Assembly: GCA_963678675.1 (NCBI GenBank)
Contig: OY783194.1
Coordinates: 7,989,744 to 8,053,743 of the forward strand
DNA from: Xiphydria camelus
Taxonomy: Eukaryota; Arthropoda; Insecta; Hymenoptera; Xiphydriidae
Direction of reading: 5' to 3'
DNA: 64,000 nt
Part shown: positions 1-10,440 of the stretch, piece by piece
Numbering within the stretch: the stretch's first letter is position 1
Layout of the letters: each line of letters begins with the position of its first letter
Translations under genes and position numbers: made by a program
The notes under the pieces: generated by a model
Seen by the model: only the letters and a program-made list of their open reading frames with translations
Databases searched by the model: none
What the model was told of the DNA's origin: nothing

Positions 1-35
1 GCTCTCCAATCTTGTGATCGCTCGGTACTAGTAGG

Positions 36-690
36 CCAGTCAAACTATACACAAAAAAGGCGTGAACCTACATTAAATGGAGTATTAGCGGTTTTTTGCT
101 TATTTGTTTTAGACCTCTATTGGTAGTAAAAATCCAAATTTGCAACCCTGAGAACCCTGTGCTAACTGAGTAATGGTCGAAAAACAGTAATTTTTTCACA
201 CTTGTTTCGATTTTTCAACAATATCTCCTAAACTATGCATTTTTGGAGAAATTTTATACATCCCTTTTTTAAAGTAGATTAAATTTGCTATAAAATGAGA
301 CCTAAACTGCTTTTATAAGTCAAATAGTTACTGAAATACAGCGCTTCGAATACAGAACATTTTTTCCAAAAAGTGTAAATTTCTTTTTTTTTCATGTTCC
401 GAGTTGAATATCGGCAAAATGATGCGTCCCACAGAAAAAGTCAGTAGGATTAAGTTTGTAGGGGATTTATTAAGCTTTAATTTGAACTGAGGTATGTGAC
501 GATAGCTCTAATAGTCTCATCAGGAATGACAAATAAACGAAAGTTGAGTAACATCGTTTCTTGCACGAACCAAGTGGTTTTTGATTGAAGGTTCAACGTT
601 CTTCGTCAGAAAAATTATTTTATACTGAAATTATGATTTCAACCGTAAAATGAAAAATTCATTGTATGCAAACATGATTATAAATATTAT
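36..690 (+). repeat. Left terminal inverted repeat of the PIN-nuclease element
   Basis: About 655 bp matching the reverse complement of 5858-6501 with scattered substitutions and small indels. A/T-rich homopolymer runs are frequent. The arm stops before the gene's first ATG and probably contains or abuts its promoter. Confidence 0.85.
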
Positions 691-696
691 AAATCA

Positions 697-804
697 AATA
701 CTTACTGAGATACAACTCTCCGAAATAGAACGTTTTTTCCCAAAAAGTGCAAATTTGATTTTTTTCATGTTCCGAGTTGAATACTGGCAAAATGAAACGT
801 CTGA
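697..804 (+). repeat. Subterminal direct repeat of part of the left TIR
   Basis: About 110 bp resembling 318-432 of the left arm in the same orientation; both contain CATGTTCCGAGTTGAATA and similar flanks, about 375 bp apart. The right end has no second copy, so the two ends of the element differ. Confidence 0.65.
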
Positions 805-1301
805 CATTAAAAGTTATTATCCCTTTGCACTTCGCGGATACCTATATGGTTCCCGAGCGGTGGCACGCTTCCACTCCGATGATACCTATACGGTGCCCGG
901 GCGGATGAGCGGTACCTCTACAGCATTCGGGCGATTTTGGGGGGTACTCGATAAGTTTATTTCCGACGTGCGATAAGATATTCTTAGCAATGCTGTAACA
1001 GTATTCGAGCAGTTTGGAACTCTGTTTATTTCCATGTTTATTTATCGACGCTGCTACGGCGGGCGCTCGGGCGACGCGTCCACGTGCACCGCTTGGGCGA
1101 TTTGACAAGACCACTCGAAGTATTGCCGTATCTGCACACCAAGGGTTTTGAAAGTCAATATGTTTCTTTTCAATATACAATTCCACCCCCTCTCAGTCCA
1201 ACTGCAATGCAGACAGGCCCAGCAATTCGTGCCTACTCAGTGCAGTGGTTTAAACCATCGTGAAAACAAGTTTGAGTGCGTCGTCAAAAGTAAGTGTGAA
1301 A

Positions 1302-2234
1302 ATGTCAGTTCCGCCGGGCTGTTGTTTTATATGCAGGAAGTCACTGGAAGACGACGATAGAGGTCCACTTTCTGTGGTAAAAAAACGAGGAATCGCCTCT
1401 CTGATTGCCGTAAGCGTAAAACGAAACCTTACAGAGAACAAAAAATTCCTTACAAAGTTGGATGAAGTCACAGTTTATGATGCATGTCGAAAGAGATACA
1501 TTGCCCCAAAGAATGTTACAGCATCTGAAAGTCGTGGCGGAGATTCTGTTTCCCAAGCGGAGCCAACAGTATCCCTAAGATCATCTCGTACGAGCGTTGC
1601 AATTGGACAAATCTGTATTCTGTGTGGAGAGACTATAACGGCAGAATTTTTGAAACTCCAAGAGAAGTTACCCACAGACAGACGAAATCCCGTTTTTACG
1701 ATTACATTGAAATCAACGAGGGAATCTTTTCTAAAAGAAGCCGAACGCAGAGGTGATGATTGGGGGAAAGAAATTATTGATCGTCTAAATCATGAAATTG
1801 AGGATTTGGTGGCTGCTGATACCCGATACCACAAACAATGCCACAAAAAGTTGATGAGCCGTTCCAACATAGCTGGACAGAAAAGAGGACGCCCAAAAGT
1901 GGAATCTGTGCAAAATACTTTGGAAATGATTGACTCATACTTAGAAGAGAACAGTGAGGAATGCCAGTTTTCATTGAGTGATCTCCTAGCACAGGGTGAA
2001 GCGGATCATACTCCCGATCTGAGGACCATCAAACGGCATCTTCTTAATCGCTACAAGGATGATGTTGTGATTGTTTCAGCACCTGGTCGGCCGCCAGTTG
2101 TTTGTTTTAAAAATACAGGACATAAAATCCTATATGAGAAATGGTATGATGACAAGAAAAAGGATGGAGAGGAGGAACGATTGAGAGTTGTGCTGGCTGC
2201 AGCTGAGATTATCTTAGAGGACATCCGCTCTTAA
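1302..2234 (+). pseudogene. N-terminal zinc-finger segment of the PIN-nuclease element protein
   Basis: I chose the ATG at 1302 (MSVPPGCCFICRK), the first in-frame ATG after a stop at 1251. The segment has two similar cysteine/histidine modules: CFICRK followed about 50 residues later by YDACRKRYI, then CILCGE followed about 65 residues later by YHKQCHKKL. Each resembles a CxxC...CxxxC/H zinc finger, probably DNA- or protein-binding. After the second module comes a basic stretch (GQKRGRPKVE) and a helical region. A TAA at 2232 ends the frame, but the same frame stays readable for about 27 further codons, so this looks like a nonsense mutation inside a longer protein. A frameshift in the T-run near 2313-2321 then separates it from the downstream frame. 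Confidence 0.6.
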
Positions 2235-2307
2235 GTTTACGAAACAAATCAGTATCCTCCTTCTGATGATTTCCTGGCCGATATCGAACATGTTATTCCC
2301 AAGTTAG

Positions 2308-5300
2308 TACTCCTTTTTTTTTGAAACTATTGTCCTTAAACACAAGCGTAAATCAGTCACTGGCTGGAAGAGGAAATGTGTTGCTTTTTCACATGCGCTT
2401 ATAGCAGCTGCTAGGCCCTATTCATTCGTATCTTCCCTCTTGACCTCAGTTGGTACATATTTGTACCGTAAGTTTGGATCAAGGAACCTTGTAAACCTGT
2501 GTTCATCTTTGGGCTTCTCGTGCAGTTACAACGAGGCAATGCAGCTAGAAGCTTCAGCAATCATGCAGGGTTCATCAACTCCTCCCGTGAAGCCAGGGGC
2601 ATTCTTACAATTCGCATTCGACAACGCAGACGTAAATGTATGCACGCTTGATGGTGAAAATACTTTTCATGAAATGGGTGGGATCATGTGTGTGGCGCCG
2701 ACTTCAGGTGTGTTGGCAGAAAAGAAAATTCCAAGACTGAAACAACGTGTATCCGCTGAAACAATAGGAGCTTTTGCTACCACCCAACTTCAACAATGCA
2801 CTGAGAAGAAAAATGCAGGATTATCAGCCATCACGATTCAAAATATACCAAAAGATTTCCCAGTTACTGCTGAAACACTACCCACAGCACCAGACCTCAT
2901 TTGGTTATACGGGAAATGGCGTAACATCCCAGGCATACCAGGATGGAATGGTTTCATGCAGCAAGTGACCGATGGCCTCGCATTTCAACGTTCAAGAGTA
3001 ATTTTTTTACCATTCATCCGTGCTCCACCCACCGACTACAGCACTATCTTGACAGCTCTTGTGGAAGCCAATAACAAAACCAAAGCCCATGGACAAAAAA
3101 CGTGCTTCGTTACTTTCGACCAGCCCCTTTATATAAAAGCCCGGGACATCATTGAGAACACACAGGGGAGTAATGAGCTGAGCAACGTGGTAGTACGACT
3201 TGGTGGATTTCATCTGTTGATGTCCTTTCTGGGTTGTATTGGAGCAATAATGAGTGGAAGTGGATTAAAGGAGCTCTTGGAGGAAATCTACGCTAGTAAT
3301 AGCGTGGATAAAATGCTTAATGGTCACGCCTATGCCAGAGCAGTCCGAGCTCACACTCTAGCTAACCTGGTATTGTGCGAACTAATTTTGAACGAGGTGC
3401 AGCTCACAGACAACGAGCAGCAAGAAATGGAAAGGTTGCTCTGTGACACTCAGAGATCTTGTGTGTTGGAAGCTGAGGAAAGGGAATCCTTCCAGGTTTT
3501 ACAGGCCAAGTTCAAAAGTGCATTAGACAAAATCGAAATGAATGGACCGACATCGAAGCTATGGATCCAGTATTTCCATCTCACTACTCTCATGAAACAG
3601 TTCATACAGGCGGAACGGATGGGAGACTGGAAGCTTCACTTACAAACTGTGGCCAAAATGCTTCCGTACTTCCACGCAGCAGGTCATTTTTTCTACGCCA
3701 AAAGTACACGGCTTTACCTGCAAGATATGGCCGCTCTCAAACAAAGGATGTCTCCTGCCGAGTTCAGCAAATTTACTGAGGGATACTTTACCATCCGTCG
3801 TAGTGACAAATTTTGGAGTGGTCTCTGGTCAGACCTAACAATTGAACAAACTCTAATGAGATCCTTCAAAAGCAAAGGAGGGTTGATAGGACGTGGGATT
3901 ACAAGCAGCGTGTTGGCAAAGTGGACCATTGGAACTGTGTACATGGTAAACATTTGTGATGAAGTGGAACGCTTTTGTGACATCTATTCGACCTCTGAAC
4001 AGCACGTCGATATGAGAGTCACTCGAATTGTTCGCGACAACAAAGATACCGAAAAATTGAAAAACTGGTTCGAGGAGCATCCCCCTTTTCTTGTTACGGA
4101 CAAAATTATTAACATCAATAGTGGAATTGTTGGAGACAATAAAGTCAATTGTTACAAGGCCAAGGAACTGGGAACACATGGGGTAGAAATGATAGAAAAC
4201 CAGACATTCGGAAAAGTTGGATTTAAACGTAAAGACGGAGTCGTTACCTTGGGAAGTGTAAAGAACGCTATAAAAGTGCGAGACAAGAAAATTCAAATTG
4301 ACCCTCTAACAATATTCCAACGAGTTAGCATCGCCAAAAAATCTGACGCAGAGCTGAAGAAATACTTCAAATACGAATTGGCTCCTTACCCCATGTCGCT
4401 GTTCACCGAAGCTGTACTGAGGAAGGGAACTAAATTAACCTTGTACTCATCATTCAAACCTCTCTCTACGAACATCTTGCGATATGTCAACACCCACATT
4501 GTTATTGATGGTGGCTACTTGCTCCACAAATACGTATGGCACCGTTATACGTTAGTGAAGGCCATCATTCAGGGTTACATAAATTATATCAGAACCCATT
4601 TTGGTATGAATATTACTGTGGTGTTCGATGGATACCCAGTGGACGCCGCTCAAAAAAGCACCAAGAGTGCCGAACGTCTCAGACGTTACTCTGCTCTCCG
4701 GTGCAGTGACATTCTCTTGACAGCCACAACAACTATCAGCGTTACACAAGATAAGTTCTTATCTAACGAAAACAACAAGCGCAGGCTGATAGAGTTACTG
4801 AGCACTGAATTTGAGGATCATGGTATCAAAGTGAATGTATCCGAAGAGGACGCTGATACTGACATCATTAGAGCTGCCATCGCCAAAGCTGCCTCCACTG
4901 AGAAGATCATCATCATCGGAGAAGACGTGGACCTGCTTGTCCTACTAGCTGGCTTGGGCTCCCATATAGACAATATTTACCTCCAGAAAGGTGGCAGAGG
5001 GGAACCAGACGTCCATTATAGTTCCACATCGTTCACCAGCAAACTCTCTGATTACCCTCCTGGCTTGATCATGTTCATTCATGCATTCAATGGGTGCGAC
5101 ACAACCTCTGCTCCTTTCTGGCAGGGAAAAAATAAGTGTATTACCACCTTCCACAAAAACCCACAGCTCGTTAGGGATGCAGAAGTCTTCCTCCGCCCAG
5201 ATACGAGTCACGAGGAAATAGCCGCAGCTGGGGAGAAGTGCCTCGTTGCATTGTACGGAGGAGACTCAAAAACGAACCTCAATACCCTGAGATACCTCAA

Positions 5301-5397
5301 CTTCGTGAGATCGGCCACAACAGCTAAAGTCAACCTAGCTCGTTTGCTCCCAACCACGGATGCTGCGAAACAGCACGCATATCGTGCATATCACCAG
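2308..5397 (+). pseudogene. PIN/FEN1-like nuclease core of the element protein (main exon)
   Basis: The frame is open from 2308 to the splice donor after codon CAG at 5397, about 1,030 codons. The C-terminal third has the acidic pattern of a PIN/FEN1 (XPG-type) metal-dependent nuclease. Counting codons from 2440, these are VIDGG (D690), VFDGYP (D730), SEEDADTD (E802, E803, D804, D806, D808), GEDVDLL (D829, D831) and NGCDTTSA (D887). The last corresponds in position to the GxD region of FEN1-like enzymes. All the acidic positions are present, so the domain itself looks undamaged. The upstream two thirds contain no domain I recognise. No DDE triad was found. The nuclease may perform or assist element mobility, but that is inference. 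There is no credible ATG at the start, because the true N-terminus lies upstream across a frameshift. Confidence 0.7.
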
Positions 5398-5462
5398 GTA
5401 TGTCAATGTACATCGTGCTTTGAAATTGCCAACGTACAATAACGTCTTTTCATTCTTTACAG
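5398..5462 (+). other. 65-bp phase-0 intron in the element gene
   Basis: Donor CAG|GTATGT at 5397/5398 and acceptor TTCTTTACAG ending at 5462 flank 65 bp containing an in-frame stop (TAA at 5440-5442). Removing it joins the nuclease exon to the cysteine-rich exon in frame, giving YHQ|IQKWLG across the junction. Confidence 0.75.
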
Positions 5463-5837
5463 ATACAAAAGTGGCTTGGTGTGCCGAAAAACCTAACGGA
5501 CTGGGGTTGGAAGTTGGATGAGTTGGGATTATTGCCTATTACTATGACGAGTGAGGCAGCTCCACAAACCCTGTTGCAGTTCATCTCCTGTAAATGCAAT
5601 AAGGGTTGCATAAGGGGCTGTAGCTGCCGCAAAGCCGGACTGAAATGTTCGACTTTGTGTAGATTCTGTGGGGGAAAATCCTGCCTCAATGTGCCTGAAA
5701 TCCAGCCTATGATACTGGACGATTCGTCTTCCTCTGAAAATGACGATGTACTGGAAAAGATCGACATCGAATTGTCAATATCAGTGGCAATAGTTTCATC
5801 ATTGGAACCTACTCCTGGAACCTCTCGAATGGAGTAA
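5463..5837 (+). CDS. C-terminal CXC (tesmin/TSO1-like) exon of the element protein
   Basis: This exon continues in frame from the nuclease exon and ends at a stop at 5835-5837. After a conserved-looking lead (WLGVPKNLTDWGWKLDELGL) it contains a dense cysteine cluster of the form CxCxxxCxxxCxCxxxGxxCxxxCxxC...C, from CKCNKGCIRGCSCRKAG onward. That matches the CXC/CRC fold, a zinc-binding DNA-contact module known from tesmin, TSO1 and LIN54. The tail is acidic and serine-rich. A role in binding the element's ends is a reasonable inference. Confidence 0.65.
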   Translation: MQKWLGVPKNLTDWGWKLDELGLLPITMTSEAAPQTLLQFISCKCNKGCIRGCSCRKAGLKCSTLCRFCGGKSCLNVPEIQPMILDDSSSSENDDVLEKIDIELSISVAIVSSLEPTPGTSRME

Positions 5838-5857
5838 CAATTGAAATTGCTGTTGTC

Positions 5858-6501
5858 AATATTTATAAACATGTTTGTATAGAATGAATTTTGCATTGTA
5901 CAGTTATAATCATACTTTTAGTATACAATAATTTTTCTGGCGAGAAACGTTGAACCTTTAATCAAAAACCACTTGGTTCGTGCAAGAAACGATGTCACTC
6001 AACTTTCATTTATTTGTCATTCCTGATGAGACTATTAGAGCTATCGTTACATACCTAAGCTCAAATTAAAGCTTAATCAATTTCCTACAAACTTAATCCT
6101 ATTGACTTTTTCTGTGGAACGCATCATTTTGCCGATATTCAACTCGGAACATGAAAAAAAAAATAAATTTACACTTTTTGGAAAAAATGTTCTGTATTCG
6201 AAGCGCTGTATTTCAGTAACTATTTGACTTATAAAAGCAGTTTAGGTCTCATTTTATAGCAAATTTAATTTGATTTAAAAAAGGGATGTATAAAATTTCT
6301 CCCAAAACGCATAGTTTAGGAGATATTGTTGAAAAATCGAAACAAGTGTGAAAAAATCATAGTTTTTCGACAATTACTCAGTTAGCACAGGGTTCTCAGG
6401 GTTGCAAATTTGGATTTATACTTCCAATAGAGGTCTAAAACAAATAAGCAAAAAACCGCTAATACTCCATTTAATGTAGGTTCCATGTAAAGTTTGACTG
6501 G
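5858..6501 (-). repeat. Right terminal inverted repeat of the PIN-nuclease element
   Basis: Mirror copy of the left arm, starting about 20 bp after the gene's stop codon and ending GTTTGACTGG at 6501. The gene's 3' end therefore abuts the TIR, which probably supplies the polyadenylation region. Confidence 0.85.
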
Positions 6502-6605
6502 ACTATAGTTCGAGCAGCCTTTCGTGATTCCACTCGCCCAACTCTCAACTGTTCTTCACGTTTCCGTTTTCTATACACTCGCTGATATTCTGCTTTTTTA
6601 CCCAT
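6502..6605 (-). pseudogene. N-terminal exon of a lysine/arginine-rich protein, interrupted by the 36-6501 element
   Basis: Read on the minus strand, an ATG at 6605 lies just after a plausible 3' splice site (a T-rich run ending in ttttcacag). It opens 34 codons of a very basic protein starting MGKKAEYQRVYRKRK, until the TIR of the neighbouring element begins. The short flank on the other side of that element (positions 35 to 1) stays open in one frame, so the element may have landed inside a coding exon. Similar basic N-termini occur in several mobile-element proteins, but I cannot name the family. The product would be truncated by the insertion. Confidence is low because little sequence is visible. 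Confidence 0.3.
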
Positions 6606-6830
6606 TTCTGTGAAAATAAGGAATATTTATTCATTAAATCAATTGTATAATATATATGTATATATGTCATGGCGATATTTCGTAACCTCAAAATACTCTA
6701 AGAATACTCTAATAACATCGCACAGAGAGTACAGCATTTAATATATTTACAGTAAAATTCTGTAATAATAATACTTACTGGCAGCTTCAATCGGAGTGGA
6801 TTAATTCACTGCTGTTGCATACCGAGCCGA

Positions 6831-7222
6831 TCCAGGTTGTCTGTAGATGGCGGGTCGTGGCCGTGGAGCGCTAAACCACTCTGCTTCAAAGGTGCGGAAA
6901 CGGGTAACGAATAAGCTGAACACTGCACTCACTATAAGACTGATATGGATATATTTAAGTGATACAAGATGCCTTGATGACTGATACAATTAAGAGAAGG
7001 CAAGAGAAGACGCCGGAAGCCTTCTGGCTTCGTCTTACATAGCTCGGAACGTAGCAACTTTTCGATCAACGGAGGGAATAGCGTGGGCGACGCTATCTCC
7101 TCTGATTAGCTAATTAGAGGAGAGTGGTAAAACAGCCGATGACGCTGGGGCTGTCAGAGTAAGTGTCCAAAGGTCGAAGGTACCGTTGCTAACTTTACGC
7201 TTTCCCGAGCGCCGCACTCACG
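6831..7222 (+). repeat. Dispersed ~390-bp repeat, copy 1
   Basis: Similar over its length to 10441-10861 in the same orientation, including GGAGCGCTAAACCACTCTGC, CACTGCACTCACTATAA and GATAGCGTGGG-like blocks. No coding frame is preserved. It could be a solo LTR or a non-autonomous element; I found no clear TG/CA ends. Confidence 0.6.
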
Positions 7223-7309
7223 GATCAAGAATGTCGACCGCGAGGACCCGCCAGGCTACCTTGAACGGTTAATTGTTTCTCTCGTACCTGGATAAGCCGG
7301 GTACTGCAT

Positions 7310-7545
7310 TACCGTATGTCCCGCACAGAACCGCACGCAGTTACAGGGACCTTGAAATTTTCTTTCGGCCGTGCTTGGTCGATATTCGAGCAACTTTTAC
7401 CGGTAGGTAGAAGTCGAGTCGGTATAGAGTCGGTAGAGTTGGTATTAATTCGGGAGATCGAAGCATCTAACCTCGAAGTCGTGGATTTGTGAATTATGGT
7501 GAGTAATTACCATTATTCATAATTCATAAATTCACGATTATATAC
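7310..7545 (+). repeat. Half copy of a TA-flanked foldback MITE
   Basis: Begins TACCGTATGTCCCGC and matches one arm plus part of the loop of the elements at 14650-14960 and 57734-58073 (for example AGTCGAGTCGGTA and GAGATCGAAGCATCTAAC). The opposite arm is missing. Confidence 0.65.
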
Positions 7546-7558
7546 ATACGGTACGGTA

Positions 7559-7687
7559 TCCCGTAAGAAACGCAACAAGCGACATTTACCGTCGGCAGTA
7601 TGTGCCAACGGTGCACATGTAAAAGACTCAAACACCGTCGGCAAATACTGCCGAAGAAAAATGTCGCTTGTTGCGTTTCTTACGGGA
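7559..7687 (+). repeat. Hairpin element with 28-bp perfect arms
   Basis: Positions 7559-7586 and 7660-7687 are reverse complements (TCCCGTAAGAAACGCAACAA and onward). Inner sequences built on CCGTCGGCA add weaker pairing. It is probably a MITE. Confidence 0.7.
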
Positions 7688-7699
7688 CGTGCAGTATAT

Positions 7700-8040
7700 G
7701 GTATTATGGTATATATAGGTTATTTAGACAGAGATACAAGTGTTAGCTGTTTACGAAGCGCGTGGGGAAGCTAGGAGAAAGTGACTAGGCTTGTGTGCGT
7801 CACCAATGCTAGCTGCGCTATTACCCGAGTCGAAATTTTAGTCATCAAACGGTCGTCGGACCCGTCGATCGCGTCGTTCTGACCACCCGCATTCTATTGT
7901 GTTTGGGGAGTCGTCAAACAGGCATCCTAGGCTTCCAAAAGTGCAAATTCTGTACTAGGATGACTGTTTGAAGACTCCCGTTGGATTACTTTAATCCGGT
8001 CATTAGACCATTTAACGACTCTTATTTCTCCGAAAATGGC
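7700..8040. other. Intergenic segment with weak repeats
   Basis: No gene is visible. It shares motifs with 11580-11720 (ATTCTATTGTGTTTGG, CGAAATTTTAG, GATCGACG-like words). A short inverted pair, ATCCTAGGCTTCC / GTACTAGGAT, lies around 7920-7965. Confidence 0.35.
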
Positions 8041-8065
8041 AGTGGAGGGGATACAGGTAGGTTAC

Positions 8066-8068
<3 letters not shown>

Positions 8069-8110
<42 letters not shown>
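8069..8110 (+). repeat. (TA)n microsatellite
   Basis: About 21 consecutive TA units directly abut the MITE remnant at 8111; TA-target insertion into this run is plausible. Confidence 0.95.
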
Positions 8111-8112
<2 letters not shown>

Positions 8113-8257
8113 CAGGGACTCGGATTCCGTCGCTGATTAACGAGGGTAAACGCCACTGTAGCTAATGAGGGCGTCAGAATTAATTGTTCATTGGCTAGTA
8201 TGTTTACAAATTACATTTTAGAAAGTCCCTAGCGACAGAATCCGTGACCCTGTGCGT
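8111..8257 (+). repeat. Truncated copy of the CACCCAGGGAC MITE family
   Basis: Ends CCCAGGGACTCGGATTCCG and CGACAGAATCCGTGACCCTG resemble the arms of the complete MITE at 11070-11281, and the middle shares AACGCCACTGTAGCTAATGA. Most of the left arm is deleted. Confidence 0.65.
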
Positions 8258-8540
8258 ATATTGAATAATACTGAAATGCAGATGAATATTAATGAAAAAT
8301 AATATATATATTTTTGCTTAACACATCATTAGTAATAATGTATTGCATAATATATATTGTGATAATAATATATTATAATAAAGTATATTGTCGTAATATG
8401 TGTTTATCTTTGTTAACATAACATTTGTTGCTCTAGTATCATAATCTCATTATATTATGTTATTTTAGTGCTTTTTGCAAACATCTTTTGCATAATATAT
8501 TATTGTAATGTTTTTATCTTTATTATTGAATTTTGAAACG

Positions 8541-8766
8541 ATAAGATACGCATGGAATAGTAAGCTAAACAGTCAGATATAAACATACCAGAACTAAACA
8601 TATTTCGTTTATAAATGATAAGGTACGCATAGAATAGTAAGCTAAACAGTCACAGACATAAACATACCAGAACTAAACATATTTCGTTTATAAACAATAA
8701 GGTCGTATGGAATAGTATGCTAAACAGTCAGACAGAAGCATACCAGAACTAAACATATTTTTTTTG
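8541..8766 (+). repeat. Tandem repeat, three ~78-bp units
   Basis: Units begin near 8541, 8618 and 8698. Each contains GAATAGT(A)GCTAAACAGTC-type sequence followed by CATACCAGAACTAAACATAT. The flanking 8260-8540 is AT-rich with no gene. Confidence 0.8.
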
Positions 8767-8895
8767 GATTTTGTCAAAAACTTATGTTATATTTAAATAC
8801 TAGGGGGCTCCGCCCTCTACTCGCTTCGCTCGTCAACCCCTATCGCGGCGCTCCCCCAAGCTTTTGCAGCAGCATCACGTCGTTATGGCCTTTAC

Positions 8896-9055
8896 ACACA
8901 AAATTCCGTAATGCCGTAAGACGTAAGCGTAAGCGAATAAACCAATCAGGATCAAGTATTCCGTTGTCCGTAACCCCACCACAACGGAATACTTGATCCT
9001 GATTGGTCTATTCGCTTACGCTTACGTCTTACGGCCTTACGGAATTTTGTGTGTG
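8896..9055 (+). repeat. Foldback MITE with an ~11-bp target duplication
   Basis: Arms of about 72 bp (8896-8968 and 8973-9055) are near-perfect reverse complements. The direct repeat ATGGCCTTTAC flanks them at 8885-8895 and 9056-9066. The arm contains CAATCAGGATCAAGTATTCC, shared with the elements at 10151 and 56245. Confidence 0.85.
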
Positions 9056-9082
9056 ATGGCCTTTACTCTCCTCTCCGTTCAA

Positions 9083-9183
9083 TACGTTGCGTCGTCGTCG
9101 TCGTCGCCGTCGCCATCCTCGTAGTCGCCGTCCTCGTCGCCGTCATCCTCGTCCTTGTCGTCGCCGTCGTGGTTGTGGTTGCC
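9083..9183 (+). repeat. GTC-rich simple repeat
   Basis: About 100 bp of CGTCGT/CGCCGT-type trinucleotides. The reading frame it opens is valine-rich and not credible as a gene. Confidence 0.85.
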
Positions 9184-9510
9184 ATGGGAATAGCTGATTG
9201 CTTGACGAAAAATGCTCAGAAATTACATAAAAAAATTATTAGAAATTAACCGTGCATTCTGTCATGTCGGTTCTCGCATCAATTTTATAGTAAACTTTTT
9301 CCGCTACAAATTTGTAGCTGCATTTGTTTGATTGAGTAAATGATATAGGAGAAATGAATGATTAAAGTGGCTTAGGGCCAGAACTTCGATAGTTTTTAAT
9401 TAATTATAAATTTTCCCGGGAATTGACAAATGATATATTTTGATATGTTAATATTGGAACCTCCAGCTATCGATTGGTGTACTTTTCATGCCCTGAAGCC
9501 CAACTTCTTG

Positions 9511-9789
9511 TACCGTATGTCCGCGATCAAACAGACCATAGCAAAATTGCGAGTTTTGCATGAGCACCCCCATGGGTCTCCTCGTCCAATAGAATCACCG
9601 GAGAAGCGTGAATGAGCATGCGTAGTCATTCGCGGGTGTTGGCGTCGTCAGAAAGTTCACATCGGTTTCGGATGACTACGCATGCGTATTCACGCTTCTC
9701 TGGTGATTCTGTTGGACGAGGAGACCCACAGGGGTGCTCATGCAAAACTCGCAATTTCGTATGGTCTGTTTGATCGCGGACATACTGTA
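9511..9789 (+). repeat. TA-flanked foldback MITE, ~125-bp arms
   Basis: Starts TACCGTATGTCCGCGATC and ends with the inverse ending CATACTGTA. The arms run to about 9640 and from about 9664. The terminal word ATGTCC is shared with the 57734 and 7310 elements although the interiors differ. Confidence 0.85.
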
Positions 9790-9875
9790 CACCATATATG
9801 CAATGTCTAGATTAACTGCACTAGTTTTAGACTGTAGGAATATATTGCGAATAAAAAACTGTTCGAAACTTTTAA

Positions 9876-10023
9876 GGCGGGTTGTAACGACTTGGTTTAA
9901 ACTCAGTTCTAGCTTGAACCACGTTTGAACTGAGTTTACATAAAAATGTATGATATTATGTGTGACGCCAAGAACGGCGGTTCAAGCTGAACCGGCTCTG
10001 AACCAAGTCGTTACAACCCGCCC
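9876..10023 (+). repeat. TTAA-flanked MITE (piggyBac-type target site)
   Basis: Imperfect arms GGCGGGTTGTAACGACTTGG and its inverse GTCGTTACAACCCGCCC are bounded by TTAA at 9872-9875 and 10024-10027. A TTAA duplication is diagnostic of piggyBac-like transposition; no transposase is present. Confidence 0.75.
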
Positions 10024-10150
10024 TTAAAGTTAGCACTAGGCTTTTTAATTACACATGAGCCGCGCTAGTTACTTCCGCTCAGAATGAAAAGGTCTATAGG
10101 CTAAGCAAGTATCTCTAGTGGCGCCACGAGGTGGTCGCAGTTCGTAACTT

Positions 10151-10246
10151 TGGGGTGATAAGTGACCAATCAGGATCAAGTATTCCGTTGTGGTGGGTTA
10201 CAGACAACGGAATACTTGATCCTGATTGGTCACTTATCACCCCAAG
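10151..10246 (+). repeat. Short foldback sharing the ATCAGGATCAAGT core
   Basis: A ~95-bp near-perfect palindrome with ends GGGGTGATAAGTGACC and its inverse. The inner half is identical to the core of the 8896-9055 element; the outer arms differ. Confidence 0.8.
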
Positions 10247-10440
10247 GTTTCATGGACTATCCACGAGGTCGCGCGCGCGTCAATAATTTGAGATACTTGC
10301 CTAGCCTATTCAAGAAAGCGTCAAATAATTTTAAGGTTATATTATCGGGGCACAACGTACATGATAGTGCAACATGTACCAGAATATTTATAAAAATAAT
10401 ATCAATATACGTAAAAATGATTCTACTTACTTTTCCGGTC

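Larger units (their letters stand above)
36..6501 (+). mobile_element. Large TIR element encoding a PIN/FEN1-like nuclease protein
   Basis: Sequence starting CCAGTCAAACTATA at 36 is repeated in inverted orientation ending at 6501, and the match continues inward for about 650 bp on each side. Between the arms lies one plus-strand gene (about 1302-5837): N-terminal zinc-finger-like cysteines, a long middle region, a PIN/FEN1-like nuclease domain and a cysteine-rich CXC domain. No DDE transposase, helicase or reverse transcriptase is visible. I found no convincing target-site duplication: the flanks have ACTAGTAG on the left and ACTATAGT on the right, which are only loosely alike. The arms and the single gene strongly support a mobile element; its superfamily is not one I can name. 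One nonsense codon and one frameshift suggest this copy is no longer autonomous. Confidence 0.8.

Noticed and set aside
842..1186. Minus-strand frame near the left TIR of the PIN element
   Set aside because: Covers a GC-rich leader region, low-complexity composition, no homology, overlaps the likely promoter.
1281..1300. Splice donor AAAAG|TAAGTG just before the PIN-element start codon
   Set aside because: It reads like a donor, but no matching acceptor and upstream exon could be placed; the ATG at 1302 needs no splicing.
9049..9249. Valine-rich 66-codon frame
   Set aside because: Generated by a GTC/GCC trinucleotide repeat.
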